Shown piece after piece: positions 1 to 9,544 of a stretch of DNA of 64,000 bases. A program made the position numbers and the translations under genes. Each line of letters starts with the position of its first letter. Within the stretch, counting starts at the first letter, position 1. The notes under the pieces are model-generated. The model was not told the DNA's origin and made no database searches. It saw only the letters and a list, made by a program, of their open reading frames with translations. The DNA lies in contig NZ_PJND01000007.1 of NCBI RefSeq assembly GCF_002846575.1, positions 930,001 through 994,000 on the forward strand. Direction: 5' to 3'. Source of the DNA: Flavobacterium lindanitolerans. GTDB taxonomy: Bacteria; Bacteroidota; Bacteroidia; Flavobacteriales; Flavobacteriaceae.

Positions 1-2864
1 ACGCTAATTGTGTCAATGTAAGTGGCACATTTAACGGTGCAACTCTTAGTGGTGCAGCTCCTGCATGCGCTAACACCAGCAGCCAGGACGTTTGGTACCG
101 TTTTACGGCAACGGAACAGACCATGTCCGTTAACCTGTCCAGGGCGTCAACGAACTCGACAATGTATCTTGCAATGGAACTCTACGAGGACGGTTGCACT
201 GGAAACTTATTCAAGTGTGTGGCATGGACCACGAATGTGTCTACCTATTTCAATAATGACTTTGTTATAGGCAGGACCTATTACGTGCGTGTCCTTAACG
301 CGAGCTCCGACCTTAGTACGCAAGGTTTCAATATCTGCGTCCGTTCTTTCCCAAAACCTGCAAACGACAGTTGTGCTGCGGCAGTACAGCTCACGCCGGG
401 TACTTCCTGCGTGGATACCGTTGGCACTTTTAGCGGATCGCTTTTGAACGGAGCAGCTCCTGCATGCGCTAACACCAGCAGCCAGGACGTTTGGTACCGT
501 TTTACGGCAACGGAACAGACCATGTCCGTTTCCGTTAATAGGGCAACGGCAAACGCTACGATGTATCTTGCGATGGAAATCTACGAGGACGGTTGCACTG
601 GAAACTTATTCAAGTGTGTGGCATGGACCACGAATGTGTCTACCTATTTCAATAATGACTTTGTTATAGGCAGGACCTATTACGTGCGTGTCCTTAACGC
701 GAGTTCTGACCTTAGTACGCTCGGCTTTAATATCTGTGTCCGTTCTTTCCCAAAACCTGCAAATGACAGTTGCGCTGCGGCCACGCAGCTTACGCCTAAT
801 GCTAATTGTGTAGACACCGTTGGCACTTTTAGCGGGTCTATGTTTGACGGACCGGTTTCTTCCTGCGCTAACACCAGCAGCCAGGACGTTTGGTACCGTT
901 TTACGGCAACGGAACAGACCATGTCCGTTTCCGTTAATAGGGCAACGGTAAACGCTACGATGTATTTTGCGATGGAAATCTATGAGGACGGCTGCACGGG
1001 CAACCGTTTCAAGTGTATCGAACCGAGTACCAACGGTGTCGGCTATTTCAATAATGACTTTGTGGTTGGCCGGACGTATTATGTGCGCGTACTGAATCCG
1101 GGTGTTCAGCTGACTACGTTGGCCTTCAATATCTGTGTCCGTTCTTTCCCAAAACCTGCGAACGACAGTTGCGCTACGGCCACACAGCTTACGCCTAATG
1201 CTAATTGTGTAGATACCGTTGGCACTTTTAGCGGGTCTATGTTTGACGGACCGGTTTCTTCCTGTGCGGCCAACAGCAGCCAGGACGTTTGGTACCGTTT
1301 TACGGCAACGGAACAGACCATGTCCGTTTCCGTTAATAGGGCAACGGCAAACGCTACGATGTATTTTGCGATGGAAATCTATGAGGACGGCTGCACGGGC
1401 AACCGTTTCAAGTGTATCGAATCGAGTACGAATGGTGTAGGCTATTTCAATACGGACTTCGTGGTTGGCAGGACGTATTATGTGCGCGTACTGAATCCGG
1501 GTACTCAACTGACTACTTTGGCTTTCAATATCTGTGTCCAGTCTTTCCCAAAACCTGCAAATGACAGTTGTGCCACAGCCATAGAACTTACACCAAATAA
1601 TACCTGCGTAAACGTTTCCGGTACATTCAGGGGAGCCTTATTGGATGGAGCAGTTCCTTCCTGTGCTAACACCAGTAGCCAGGACGTATGGTATAAATTT
1701 ACTGCTACAGGTCAGACGATGACTGTTACGGTGTCAAGAGCAACAACAAATTCAACGATGTATTTCGCCATGGAAATTTATGAGGAAAGCTGTACCGGAA
1801 ATAGGCTTCAGTGTCTTCCATCAGGCACGAATTTTACAACTTTTACGAATAACAATCTTGTTATAGGCAGAACCTATTATGTTCGCGTATTAAATCCTAA
1901 TACAGCTATAACTACGCTTCCTTTTACTATCTGTTTGGTAGGACCGCCTCCGGTAGCTTGTACTCCAGCAGTAACAATTGATGCATCACAGACTTCCATT
2001 TGCCAGGGAACAAGCGTTACTTTTACGGCAACACCTGTTAATGGAGGAACAACGCCTTCTTACCAATGGAAAGTCAATGGCAATAACGTTGGTACAAATA
2101 GCCCAACTTATACAACTACTACACTTGCAAACGGAAGTACTGTTTCTTGTGTAATGGTAAGTAATGCGGCCTGTGCTTCCCCAACTAACGTTACGAGCAA
2201 TACAATTACCATGAATGTTACTGCTCCAACTGTTCCTGCATTTACGCAGATTGCACCGGTTTGTTCCGGTAATACATTCACACTGCCAACAGTTTCCAAT
2301 AACGGAATTGGAGGTGTGTGGAGTCCGGCAATAAACAATACAGCAACCACAACGTATACTTTTACACCTACAACGGGTCAATGTGTTACGACAGCGACGA
2401 TGACAGTTGTTGTTAATTTGGTAAATACTGCAACAACATTACAGGGAAGTACGATAACCGCATCTGCAACGGGAGCTACCTATCAGTGGATTAATTGTGT
2501 GAACAATCAACCTATAAACGGAGCAACCAATGCTTCTTACACGGCAAGTGGAAATGGTTCGTATGCGGTAATCGTGACTCAAAACGGATGCTCCGCAACT
2601 TCAAATTGTGTTCAGATAACGAATTTAGGTGTGGACACATTCATAAAAGACGGATTGAAAATTTATCCGAATCCGGTAACAGACCGTCTGTTTATCCAAT
2701 TGAATGAAGCAACAGATGTTACAATTGCTGATATGACAGGAAAAACAATACAAAAGGAGACTTTAAAGTCTGGAAACAATAGTATTGACGTAAGCTCACT
2801 GGCTTCAGGAATGTATTTTATTCGTTCCGAATCCGGAGCAACTGCAAAGTTTGTGAAGAAATAA
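1..2864 (+). CDS. T9SS-exported tandem-repeat surface/secreted protein (5' end outside window)
   Basis: The reading frame is open from base 3 with no start in the window, so the N-terminus and signal peptide lie to the left. Four full 133-residue repeats follow a partial one; the shared string KPANDSCA recurs with its codons starting near 351, 750, 1149 and 1548, exactly 399 bp apart. Each repeat carries paired cysteines, the string DVWYRFTA and GRTYYVRVLN, and looks like a beta-sandwich module. From about 1950 come Ig/PKD-like segments with spaced cysteines, then a T9SS type A sorting tail (IYPNPVTDRLFI near 2660, ending KFVKK). Such tails direct proteins across the outer membrane by the gliding-associated type IX system, usually with removal of the tail. 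Role is probably adhesion or binding, which is inferred only from architecture. Stops just before a clear terminator. Confidence 0.85.
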   Translation, partial: ANCVNVSGTFNGATLSGAAPACANTSSQDVWYRFTATEQTMSVNLSRASTNSTMYLAMELYEDGCTGNLFKCVAWTTNVSTYFNNDFVIGRTYYVRVLNASSDLSTQGFNICVRSFPKPANDSCAAAVQLTPGTSCVDTVGTFSGSLLNGAAPACANTSSQDVWYRFTATEQTMSVSVNRATANATMYLAMEIYEDGCTGNLFKCVAWTTNVSTYFNNDFVIGRTYYVRVLNASSDLSTLGFNICVRSFPKPANDSCAAATQLTPNANCVDTVGTFSGSMFDGPVSSCANTSSQDVWYRFTATEQTMSVSVNRATVNATMYFAMEIYEDGCTGNRFKCIEPSTNGVGYFNNDFVVGRTYYVRVLNPGVQLTTLAFNICVRSFPKPANDSCATATQLTPNANCVDTVGTFSGSMFDGPVSSCAANSSQDVWYRFTATEQTMSVSVNRATANATMYFAMEIYEDGCTGNRFKCIESSTNGVGYFNTDFVVGRTYYVRVLNPGTQLTTLAFNICVQSFPKPANDSCATAIELTPNNTCVNVSGTFRGALLDGAVPSCANTSSQDVWYKFTATGQTMTVTVSRATTNSTMYFAMEIYEESCTGNRLQCLPSGTNFTTFTNNNLVIGRTYYVRVLNPNTAITTLPFTICLVGPPPVACTPAVTIDASQTSICQGTSVTFTATPVNGGTTPSYQWKVNGNNVGTNSPTYTTTTLANGSTVSCVMVSNAACASPTNVTSNTITMNVTAPTVPAFTQIAPVCSGNTFTLPTVSNNGIGGVWSPAINNTATTTYTFTPTTGQCVTTATMTVVVNLVNTATTLQGSTITASATGATYQWINCVNNQPINGATNASYTASGNGSYAVIVTQNGCSATSNCVQITNLGVDTFIKDGLKIYPNPVTDRLFIQLNEATDVTIADMTGKTIQKETLKSGNNSIDVSSLASGMYFIRSESGATAKFVKK
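351..1946 (+). repeat. Four in-frame 399-bp tandem repeats
   Basis: The string CCAAAACCTG begins at 351, 750, 1149 and 1548, so the period is exactly 399 bp (133 codons). Some blocks are nearly identical at DNA level, for example the stretch around 467-530, 866-929 and 1265-1328, while the fourth unit has drifted. A partial fifth unit precedes position 351. The repeats lie inside the coding frame and duplicate the protein module. Confidence 0.9.
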
Positions 2865-2882
2865 ATGATTTACAATTAGTTT

Positions 2883-2922
2883 AAAAAAGTCCCTTTTCGA
2901 AAGATTAGGGACTTTTAGTTTT
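2883..2922 (+). terminator. Rho-independent terminator after the repeat protein
   Basis: Arms AAAAGTCCCT (2885-2894) and AGGGACTTTT (2907-2916) form a hairpin followed by a T-rich tract, 20 bp after the stop codon. Confidence 0.85.
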
Positions 2923-3025
2923 TAGGATTATTGCAATTAATTGTTAAACTGAAAACCTGTTGCCATAGGGTTGTCACTGGTGTAGTTTTATTTTGTGGAA
3001 TACTAATCAAAAAACGACAGCCAAA

Positions 3026-3649
3026 ATGGAAAAGTTAGATTTAACAAAGAAGTATAAAACCTATTTTGCTTCTAAAACCAAACCTGAAATTGTTGAGATA
3101 GAACCGGCTCAATTTATTTCATTAACCGGCAAGGGCGACCCTTCCGAAAAAAGTTTTTCAGAAAAGATACAGGCGCTTTATACAACTGCCTATACCATCA
3201 AATTTATGTTCAAACAGCAGGGCAAGGATTTTACGGTTTCAAAACTGGAAGGACTGTGGTGGTATGACGAAAGAAAATTTGTAGGGATTACTATGGATGA
3301 AGCACCAAAAGCAATTGCCAGGAGCGAATGGGAATATCGCTTGCTAATACGGATGCCGGAATATGTGTCAGAAAATGATATTGACCAGGCAATTCAGGCG
3401 GCTTTCGCGAAAAAGAAAATGGAACTTGTAAAAGAAATCGAGTTTTTTCGGATGAATGAGGGAAAATCTGTCCAGATGTTGCATGTTGGGCCATTTTCGA
3501 AAGAAATTGAAACACTACAGGAAATGAGAAAAGTTATAGAAGAAAATGGCTTTCAAAAAAATGGACTGCACCACGAAATATACCTGTCAGATTTCAATAA
3601 GACCGAACAGAGCAAACTCAAAACTATTTTAAGGGAACCGGTAAAATAA
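3026..3649 (+). CDS. GyrI-like small-molecule-binding domain protein
   Basis: 207 residues. The fold resembles the GyrI-like/AraC effector-binding family: an N-terminal strand EIVEIEPAQFISLTGKGDP, a central segment with LEGLWWYDE, and a late HVGPFSKEIETL-type segment typical of this fold. The family binds hydrophobic small molecules or acts as a cytoplasmic hydrolase-like protein; no DNA-binding domain is attached here. A longer frame begins with TTG at 2993, but the ATG at 3026 in an A-rich context fits the family N-terminus better. Stands alone between two terminators and convergent to mgtA. Confidence 0.75.
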   Translation: MEKLDLTKKYKTYFASKTKPEIVEIEPAQFISLTGKGDPSEKSFSEKIQALYTTAYTIKFMFKQQGKDFTVSKLEGLWWYDERKFVGITMDEAPKAIARSEWEYRLLIRMPEYVSENDIDQAIQAAFAKKKMELVKEIEFFRMNEGKSVQMLHVGPFSKEIETLQEMRKVIEENGFQKNGLHHEIYLSDFNKTEQSKLKTILREPVK

Positions 3650-3654
3650 AATGC

Positions 3655-3693
3655 AAAACACCAAAAGCCATTTCGATGACTTTTGGTGTTTTT
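3655..3693. terminator. Bidirectional terminator between GyrI-like gene and mgtA
   Basis: Arms AAAACACCAAAAG (3655-3667) and CTTTTGGTGTTTTT (3680-3693) pair. The A-tract on one side and T-tract on the other let it serve both convergent genes. Confidence 0.85.
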
Positions 3694-3709
3694 GCTATAA
3701 ATACCTGTA

Positions 3710-6418
3710 TTAAAGCCAGGAATTGAATTTTTTAATGAACCAGTTTTTTACTAATTGCGTAAGCAGGCAATAGCACGTCAGGATGCCTATAAGCCATGGA
3801 AAATAGCTTAATGGCAGAGGCTGCATTTTTAATGCTGCTGCAAAAGGTGAAAAAGGAATAAGGATGCCTATAACCATAATCAGAGAAGTTAAGGCTACTA
3901 CCGGAGTTGCCGCCCAGCTTTGTATAAAAGGAACCTTTCTTGTACGTATCATGTGTATGATAAGTGTTTGTGAAAGCAGGCCTTCTACAAACCAGCCGCT
4001 TTGGAAAAGCGTCTGATGTTCCGGAATATTGGCCTTAAAAACGAAAAACATAACGGCAAACGTGGCAAAATCGAAGATGGAGCTTATCGGGCCAATAAAA
4101 AGCATAAATCTGGATACGCTACCGGCATCCCATTTTTTGGGTTTCCGGATAAATTCTTCATCCATTTTGTCCCACGGAATCGAAATTTGTGAAATATCAT
4201 AAAGCAGGTTTTGAACCAGCAGGTGTACGGGTAACATAGGCAGGAATGGTAAGAACATACTTGCTCCCAACATACTGAACATATTACCAAAATTACTACT
4301 GGCCGTCATCTTGATGTATTTAATGATATTTCCAAAGGTCCGCCTTCCATAGATTACACCTTTGCGCAATACCATCAAATCTTTTTCGAGCAAAATAATA
4401 TCGGCACTTTCTTTCGTAATGTCCACGGCTGTATCTACACTGATACCCACATCTGATTCTTTTAACGCTGCGGCATCATTAATACCATCACCCATAAAAC
4501 CAACTGTATGTCCTTTGCCCCGCAAGGCTTTTACGACTCTTACTTTTTGCAAAGGATTTAGTTTGGCGAATACAGAAACCGTATCAATTTGCTGTAATAG
4601 TTCATCATCAGTCATTTTTTCCAAATCAATACCGTTGACGACGTGTTGGACAGGAATGCCCACATCATTGCAAATCTTTTTTGCCACGATTTCATTGTCG
4701 CCCGTAAGTACTTTTATGCCTACACCTAATTTCTGCAGGGCTTCAATTGCAGGTTTTGCAGATGGTTTTGCGGGGTCAAGGAAGCCAATAAAACCTGTTA
4801 AGGTAAGCTGGTTCTCATCCTGAACGGAATAGGTGAGAGGATGAGAACTGTCAAATTCACGAATAGCAACCAGCAAAACCCGCAATCCTTCTTCATTCAT
4901 TTTTTTAGAAGTGTTCAATACGGTTTTTCGCATCATATCGTCCATAGGCACGACAGAGTCGTTTTCTATGTGAAGGCTGCGGTCATCTCCGGGGTCAAAA
5001 GCATTCGTGCATAGCTCCAGCATTTCTTCAACGGCTCCTTTGGTAATAAGAAGGTGTTTGCCATTGTGCGTTTTCAATACGACAGACATTCGTCTGCGTT
5101 GAAAATCGAAAGGAATTTCGTCAACTTTAATATATTGTTCTTCTACCTTCAGATAGTCATGCAAATCGGCGTGTTCCAATACGGCTTCATCCATCAGGTT
5201 TTTAAGGCCTGTTTGATGATAGCTGTTGAGATAGGCCCATTTCAGGACTTCATCGTCTTCTATTCCGTAAACATTCAGGTGTTTTTCCAGTACGATTTTA
5301 TCCAATGTCAGGGTTCCGGTTTTGTCTGTACAAAGAATATCCATAGCTCCAATGTTTTGGATGGAGTTCAGACGTTTTACAATTACCTTATGTCTGCTCA
5401 TGGTTACAGCGCCTTTTGCAAGGTTGGCTGTCACTATCATAGGCAGCATTTCAGGTGTGAGACCTACCGCTATGGCAATAGCAAAAAGCAAAGCTTCTGC
5501 CCAATCATTTTTCAGTAATCCGTTGATTAAAAAAATAAGCGGAACCATCACGAGCATAAAGCGGATAAGTAAGAAACTGACCTTGTTAATCCCTTTGTCA
5601 AAGCTGGTTTCGGGACGTTCTCCCACAATAGACCTGCTAATGCTTCCAAAAAAAGTATAGCTGCCGGTGGCAACAACAATTGCTGTAGCAGAACCGCTTA
5701 CTACATTTGTACCCATAAAACAGACATTATTGAGCTCTGTAGGCTGCTTTTTTTCTGCATTCCGTATAGGGAAATGACTTTTTTCAACAGGCAGTGCCTC
5801 GCCTGTAAGCATACTTTCGCTTACAAAAAGGTCTTTGCTCTGTATGATGCGGCAGTCGGCAGGAATCATATCACCGGCAGACAGGTATACAATATCTCCG
5901 GGAACCAATTCACTGATAGGGATTTCTTTTTTACCTGTAAACTTTCTGAATACGGTAGCAGTGGTCTTTACCATACTCTTTAGTTTTTCGGCTGCTGAAT
6001 TGCTTCGGTATTCCTGTACGAAACGTAAAAGAGCACTTACCAGAATCATAACGGAAACTACGATGACAGTTTTGAAATCGCGGTCTTCTACAGACGGCAA
6101 CCAAACATCAATAACAAAGGAAACAACAGCAATGACCAGTAGTATGTAAATAAAAGGATTGGCAAATGCTTTCAATAGCTGCATAAGCCGCTTTGGTGCT
6201 TTCTGGTGCTGTAATTCATTGATTCCGAATTTCAGTCTACGTTCCTCCGCAGTAGTATCTGTTATTCCTTTTTCACTGGTTTCCAGCATGGCATAAACAA
6301 ACTTGTCGTCCTGGCTGGATGCATTTTGCAGTTTAGTGACGGTTCCCATATTCATTCCGTTTGAATTGATTACGGAATGAAGCGGGTTTTTTATCTTCTT
6401 TTTTAAACTTGTCATCAT
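3710..6418 (-). CDS. mgtA: Magnesium-translocating P-type ATPase
   Basis: 902 residues, the usual MgtA/MgtB length. P-type ATPase landmarks in order: actuator TGEALP loop, phosphorylation motif DKTGT with the aspartate at residue 365, nucleotide-binding KGA, hinge TGDN and GDGINDAAALK. Several membrane segments flank these, including the cluster after residue 690. It belongs to type IIIB, which imports Mg2+ into the cytoplasm at ATP expense. It lies 99 bp downstream of mgtC on the same strand and behind a two-component system, matching the mgtC-mgtB arrangement of enterobacteria, so low-magnesium control is likely. No frameshift or missing key residue seen. Confidence 0.93.
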   Translation of the reverse strand: MMTSLKKKIKNPLHSVINSNGMNMGTVTKLQNASSQDDKFVYAMLETSEKGITDTTAEERRLKFGINELQHQKAPKRLMQLLKAFANPFIYILLVIAVVSFVIDVWLPSVEDRDFKTVIVVSVMILVSALLRFVQEYRSNSAAEKLKSMVKTTATVFRKFTGKKEIPISELVPGDIVYLSAGDMIPADCRIIQSKDLFVSESMLTGEALPVEKSHFPIRNAEKKQPTELNNVCFMGTNVVSGSATAIVVATGSYTFFGSISRSIVGERPETSFDKGINKVSFLLIRFMLVMVPLIFLINGLLKNDWAEALLFAIAIAVGLTPEMLPMIVTANLAKGAVTMSRHKVIVKRLNSIQNIGAMDILCTDKTGTLTLDKIVLEKHLNVYGIEDDEVLKWAYLNSYHQTGLKNLMDEAVLEHADLHDYLKVEEQYIKVDEIPFDFQRRRMSVVLKTHNGKHLLITKGAVEEMLELCTNAFDPGDDRSLHIENDSVVPMDDMMRKTVLNTSKKMNEEGLRVLLVAIREFDSSHPLTYSVQDENQLTLTGFIGFLDPAKPSAKPAIEALQKLGVGIKVLTGDNEIVAKKICNDVGIPVQHVVNGIDLEKMTDDELLQQIDTVSVFAKLNPLQKVRVVKALRGKGHTVGFMGDGINDAAALKESDVGISVDTAVDITKESADIILLEKDLMVLRKGVIYGRRTFGNIIKYIKMTASSNFGNMFSMLGASMFLPFLPMLPVHLLVQNLLYDISQISIPWDKMDEEFIRKPKKWDAGSVSRFMLFIGPISSIFDFATFAVMFFVFKANIPEHQTLFQSGWFVEGLLSQTLIIHMIRTRKVPFIQSWAATPVVALTSLIMVIGILIPFSPFAAALKMQPLPLSYFPWLIGILTCYCLLTQLVKNWFIKKFNSWL

Positions 6419-6517
6419 TGGGCTTTTTATTTGTTTGATGAATAAGTATTGTGGTATTGCTAAATATTGAAGTAAAAAAGTTGGGAGAAGGATATCTCTG
6501 CATGGCTGAAACTATTG

Positions 6518-7228
6518 CTATAGGTCTGATTGTGTTCCCGTAATCTCCCAACTTACTTTAATTACTTTTTCCTCGATAGTGAGACGGCTTGCCGTTTTTT
6601 CTATCAGGTTGTCCTGGGGTGTGGCAGATTTAATCTCTGCGGTTATTGTTACCTGGTTTATATCCTCTGTGTCATTACTGGTTAATGATTTTAATAATAG
6701 TTTGTCCTCGTTTCCGAGCATCTGCATCAGCAATACGCGAATCTGATTTTCTACTTCAGTTTTGCATTTAATAGTGAACAGATAGTCCGTTTGTATATTG
6801 TTTGATTTTATGAATGTGAGCAAGCTCAACTTTTGTCCAAGCGGGCGGAGAAGCATATGCGTAAGCATAATCGCAGCCGTAACAATACCTGCCTGTGCAA
6901 ATAATCCCAAACCACAAAGTGAACCTACAGCTGCAGAACACCAAATAGTGGCGGCTGTGTTTAAACCTTGTACGCTCAGACCGTCTTTCATTATTACACC
7001 TGCGCCCAGAAAACCAATACCGGTTACAATTTGCGCCGCAATACGGCTTGGGTCACCCGCCACATCTGTCAGCGAAACCGAAAGCAGGATAAAGGCAGCA
7101 GAACCTAATGACACCAAAGTATTGGTGCGAAGTCCTGCGCTTTTTTGACGCCACTGTCGTTCAATGCCGATGGAGGCGCCAAATACAAGCGCAAATAACA
7201 GGCGTATAGAAAAACTTAAAAGGGTCAT
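6518..7228 (-). CDS. mgtC: MgtC/SapB family membrane protein
   Basis: 236 residues from the ATG at 7228. A longer frame starts at 7288, but the family N-terminus (SIRLLFALVFGASIGIERQW, directly after MTLLSF) begins at this ATG. An MgtC domain with about five membrane helices spans residues 1-140, with GIERQWR, AGLRTNTLV and the glycine-rich ITGIGFLGAGVI-type segment (here VTGIGFLGAGVIMKDG). A C-terminal ACT-like cytosolic domain follows. MgtC proteins affect growth at low magnesium, F1Fo ATPase activity and virulence in other bacteria. Together with mgtA downstream it looks like one operon. Confidence 0.88.
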   Translation of the reverse strand: MTLLSFSIRLLFALVFGASIGIERQWRQKSAGLRTNTLVSLGSAAFILLSVSLTDVAGDPSRIAAQIVTGIGFLGAGVIMKDGLSVQGLNTAATIWCSAAVGSLCGLGLFAQAGIVTAAIMLTHMLLRPLGQKLSLLTFIKSNNIQTDYLFTIKCKTEVENQIRVLLMQMLGNEDKLLLKSLTSNDTEDINQVTITAEIKSATPQDNLIEKTASRLTIEEKVIKVSWEITGTQSDL

Positions 7229-7420
7229 TGGCGTATATTTACTTATCTGCAAGCAAAAAATCAATCCCTCAAACGAAGTCGGGTACAAAAAGAGGTGCCG
7301 CGGCTATTCCGGTTTAAGATGAAAAATCATTGTGCTTTTTGCTGACACAAAAATCTTCATTCTCAATGGAAAGAGCCGTTAGAGAATCAATAGAAAAAAA
7401 TTAGAATTTTATTAGAAAGG

Positions 7421-8785
7421 CTAAATGTGGGCCAGTTCAATCGTAAAGGCAGTTCCGGGATTTTCAGACTTTACGCTGATAGTGCCTTTATGAAGTGTTA
7501 TGATTTTTTGTGTAAGCGAAAGGCCAATGCCGTTTCCGTCGGCATATTTTTTATTTTCGCCTCTATAAAACGGAGTAAAGATATTCTCAATGTCTTTTTT
7601 CGAAATACCAATGCCTTTGTCTGCGAATCGTAACAGGATTTTTCCATCGCCATAAGAAAAAGAAACGGTACTCTGTTTGTCATTTGAAAATTTGCAGCCG
7701 TTTTCAAACAGGTTGGCAAAAGCCACTTTTAAAAGATATTCATTGCCGTTTACAGATATCTGGTCATCATTCTCAAAATCACTTTCAAAGTGGATATCAA
7801 TTCTGTAATCAGGATTTGCCTGCTGTACCTGTAATCGGGCATCCAATAATATTTCATCTATACGGACAGGCTTAAAAGTAATTTCGGATGGGTCGTAACT
7901 CGCTTTTGCCAAATCCAACAGGCTGTTGGAAAGGCGTACCAATTTTTGGGCGTCAGACAGCGCATTGGTTATGGCATTTTTATATTCATTGATAGTGCGG
8001 TCTTTATGGGTTGACAGTTCCAGTTCGGCAATAATGGCCGCAAGTGGCGTTCTTAATTCATGGGAAATATTGGAAACAAAGTGTTTTTGTGCTTCAAAAG
8101 AATTTTCTAATCTGTCAAGCATTTCGTTGAATGTGTTGGCCAGTTCTGAAAGTTCGTCTTTGCTTCCGTTGCTCATTAGGCGCAAGTCAAGATTGGTGGC
8201 AGAAATGTTTGCTGCCTTTTCGGTCATTTCCTTTACAGGGCCAAATGCTTTTTTTGAAAAGAAACGCCCGGCAATGTAGATAAACAGGACAGAAATGATA
8301 AAAACAACAACGATAGTCTTAAACAGATTATTAAGTTTGACATAACCATTTTGGTCATAAGCTGTGGCGGTAACTATATAATAGCTATTCTGAAATTCAT
8401 ACCGAAGCCCGATAACCTGCCAATCCTGCTGGTAAAAGCTGATTTCTCCTTTTTGATTAATTTCATTTATCATCTGCCTGGTTTCTTTCACATAATCAAT
8501 GTCAACAGCATCATGATAAAGCAAATCAAAGGAAGGGTCATAAATAGCAACTTCTACTTCATTTAATATCTTTCGGTTGCTATGGTAGATTTCCTGCAAG
8601 GTTTGTTTGTCAACTCGGGCATTTAAAAAAAGATTGGCTTTGGTAATGGCTTCTTTTTTTAATAAGGAATAAAACTCCTTTTCCCTGTTTTCCTTGGCAG
8701 TAAAATAAATAACCGCAGCAAAGACCAGTAGAATTGTTGCTGTAATTAGGGTGAATAGTAAAGTGAGACGCGTTCTGATTTTCAT
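7421..8785 (-). CDS. Sensor histidine kinase
   Basis: 454 residues. A first membrane helix lies near residues 8-29, a periplasmic sensor of about 120 residues follows, then a second helix near 153-174, a HAMP linker, a HisKA domain with SHELRTP (phospho-acceptor His242) and a HATPase domain with N-box NLFENGCKFS, DKGIGI and GNGIGLSL. Its start codon overlaps the response-regulator stop by one base (TAATG), so the pair is translationally coupled. The signal is unknown; position directly upstream of mgtC-mgtA suggests divalent cations. The periplasmic part has scattered acidic residues but no PhoQ-like acidic cluster that I can recognise. Confidence 0.9.
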   Translation of the reverse strand: MKIRTRLTLLFTLITATILLVFAAVIYFTAKENREKEFYSLLKKEAITKANLFLNARVDKQTLQEIYHSNRKILNEVEVAIYDPSFDLLYHDAVDIDYVKETRQMINEINQKGEISFYQQDWQVIGLRYEFQNSYYIVTATAYDQNGYVKLNNLFKTIVVVFIISVLFIYIAGRFFSKKAFGPVKEMTEKAANISATNLDLRLMSNGSKDELSELANTFNEMLDRLENSFEAQKHFVSNISHELRTPLAAIIAELELSTHKDRTINEYKNAITNALSDAQKLVRLSNSLLDLAKASYDPSEITFKPVRIDEILLDARLQVQQANPDYRIDIHFESDFENDDQISVNGNEYLLKVAFANLFENGCKFSNDKQSTVSFSYGDGKILLRFADKGIGISKKDIENIFTPFYRGENKKYADGNGIGLSLTQKIITLHKGTISVKSENPGTAFTIELAHI

Positions 8786-9465
8786 TATTCTGCCTTCAAA
8801 ATAAATCCCATTCCTGATTTGGTGTGTATGAGTTTCTTTTCAAAATCCCGGTCGATTTTTTTTCTCAGATAATTGATGTAGACATCAATAAAATTGGTGC
8901 CGGTATCAAAATGGGTATCCCATACTTTTTCTGCAATTTCAATACGAGATAACACCCGTTCCGGATTGTGCATCAGATATTCCAAAAGTTTAAATTCTTT
9001 TGGTGTAAGGCTAATTTCCTGTCCGTCCCGTTTCACAATTTTGGTGTGTAGGTTCATTTCAAGGTCAGCAAAACGTATAATAAAACCAACACTGTTTGCG
9101 GTTTTGGTATTGCGTTTTAGCAAAGCCCGGACACGCACCAACAGTTCACGCATTTCAAAAGGCTTGACCAGGTAATCGTCTGCTCCGGCATCAAATCCTT
9201 CTACCTTATCGTCTGTCGTGCCAAGTGCTGTCAACATGATAATGGGAATATCGGGTTTGGTTTCCCGTATTTGCCTGCATACGTCAATTCCATCCATTTT
9301 TGGCAAAATAATATCTGTAATAATCAGCTTGTAGTTATTTTGTAACCCTAGCTTCTTTCCTGAAAGGCCGTCATAGGCTAAAGTAACAGTAAAACCCTGT
9401 TCTTCAAGTCCTCTCTGTATGAGTTCGGCTACCCTTTGGTCGTCTTCTATTACTAAAATTGCCAT
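8785..9465 (-). CDS. OmpR/PhoB-family response regulator
   Basis: 226 residues. The receiver domain has the acidic pair near residues 7-8 (VIEDDQ), phosphorylation site Asp51 (ITDIILPKMDG) and conserved Lys in LVKPFEM. A C-terminal winged helix follows, with LTPKEFKLLEYL and FIDVYINYLRKKID. Phosphorylated by the adjacent kinase, it should bind promoter DNA. It is the first gene of a minus-strand series RR, HK, mgtC, mgtA. A TAGCTTTG promoter element lies about 26 bp upstream of its ATG. Confidence 0.92.
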   Translation of the reverse strand: MAILVIEDDQRVAELIQRGLEEQGFTVTLAYDGLSGKKLGLQNNYKLIITDIILPKMDGIDVCRQIRETKPDIPIIMLTALGTTDDKVEGFDAGADDYLVKPFEMRELLVRVRALLKRNTKTANSVGFIIRFADLEMNLHTKIVKRDGQEISLTPKEFKLLEYLMHNPERVLSRIEIAEKVWDTHFDTGTNFIDVYINYLRKKIDRDFEKKLIHTKSGMGFILKAE

Positions 9466-9490
9466 TTTTGTCTTTTTGGAGTGGATTATA

Positions 9491-9498
9491 CAAAGCTA
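9491..9498 (-). promoter_or_regulatory. TAnnTTTG promoter element for the two-component system
   Basis: Minus-strand TAGCTTTG matches the Bacteroidota -7 consensus. The start codon at 9465 is 25 bases downstream, leaving a leader of about 20 bases. No convincing -33 TTG is visible. Confidence 0.6.
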
Positions 9499-9544
9499 CG
9501 AAATAAGCTGTAAAATAAGCTTTTAAGGCTAAATCGATTGAAAA

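Noticed and set aside
606-1508. Long minus-strand open frame (300 codons) opposite the 399-bp repeats
   Set aside because: It follows the repeat period of the plus-strand gene, has no start context or known family, and the plus strand has a T9SS tail and clear domains.
351-1946. CRISPR-like array
   Set aside because: Repeat period is 399 bp, in frame and coding; no short repeats with unique spacers.
7229-7420. M-box (ykoK) magnesium riboswitch before mgtC
   Set aside because: No conserved M-box core could be recognised; only weak hairpins are present.
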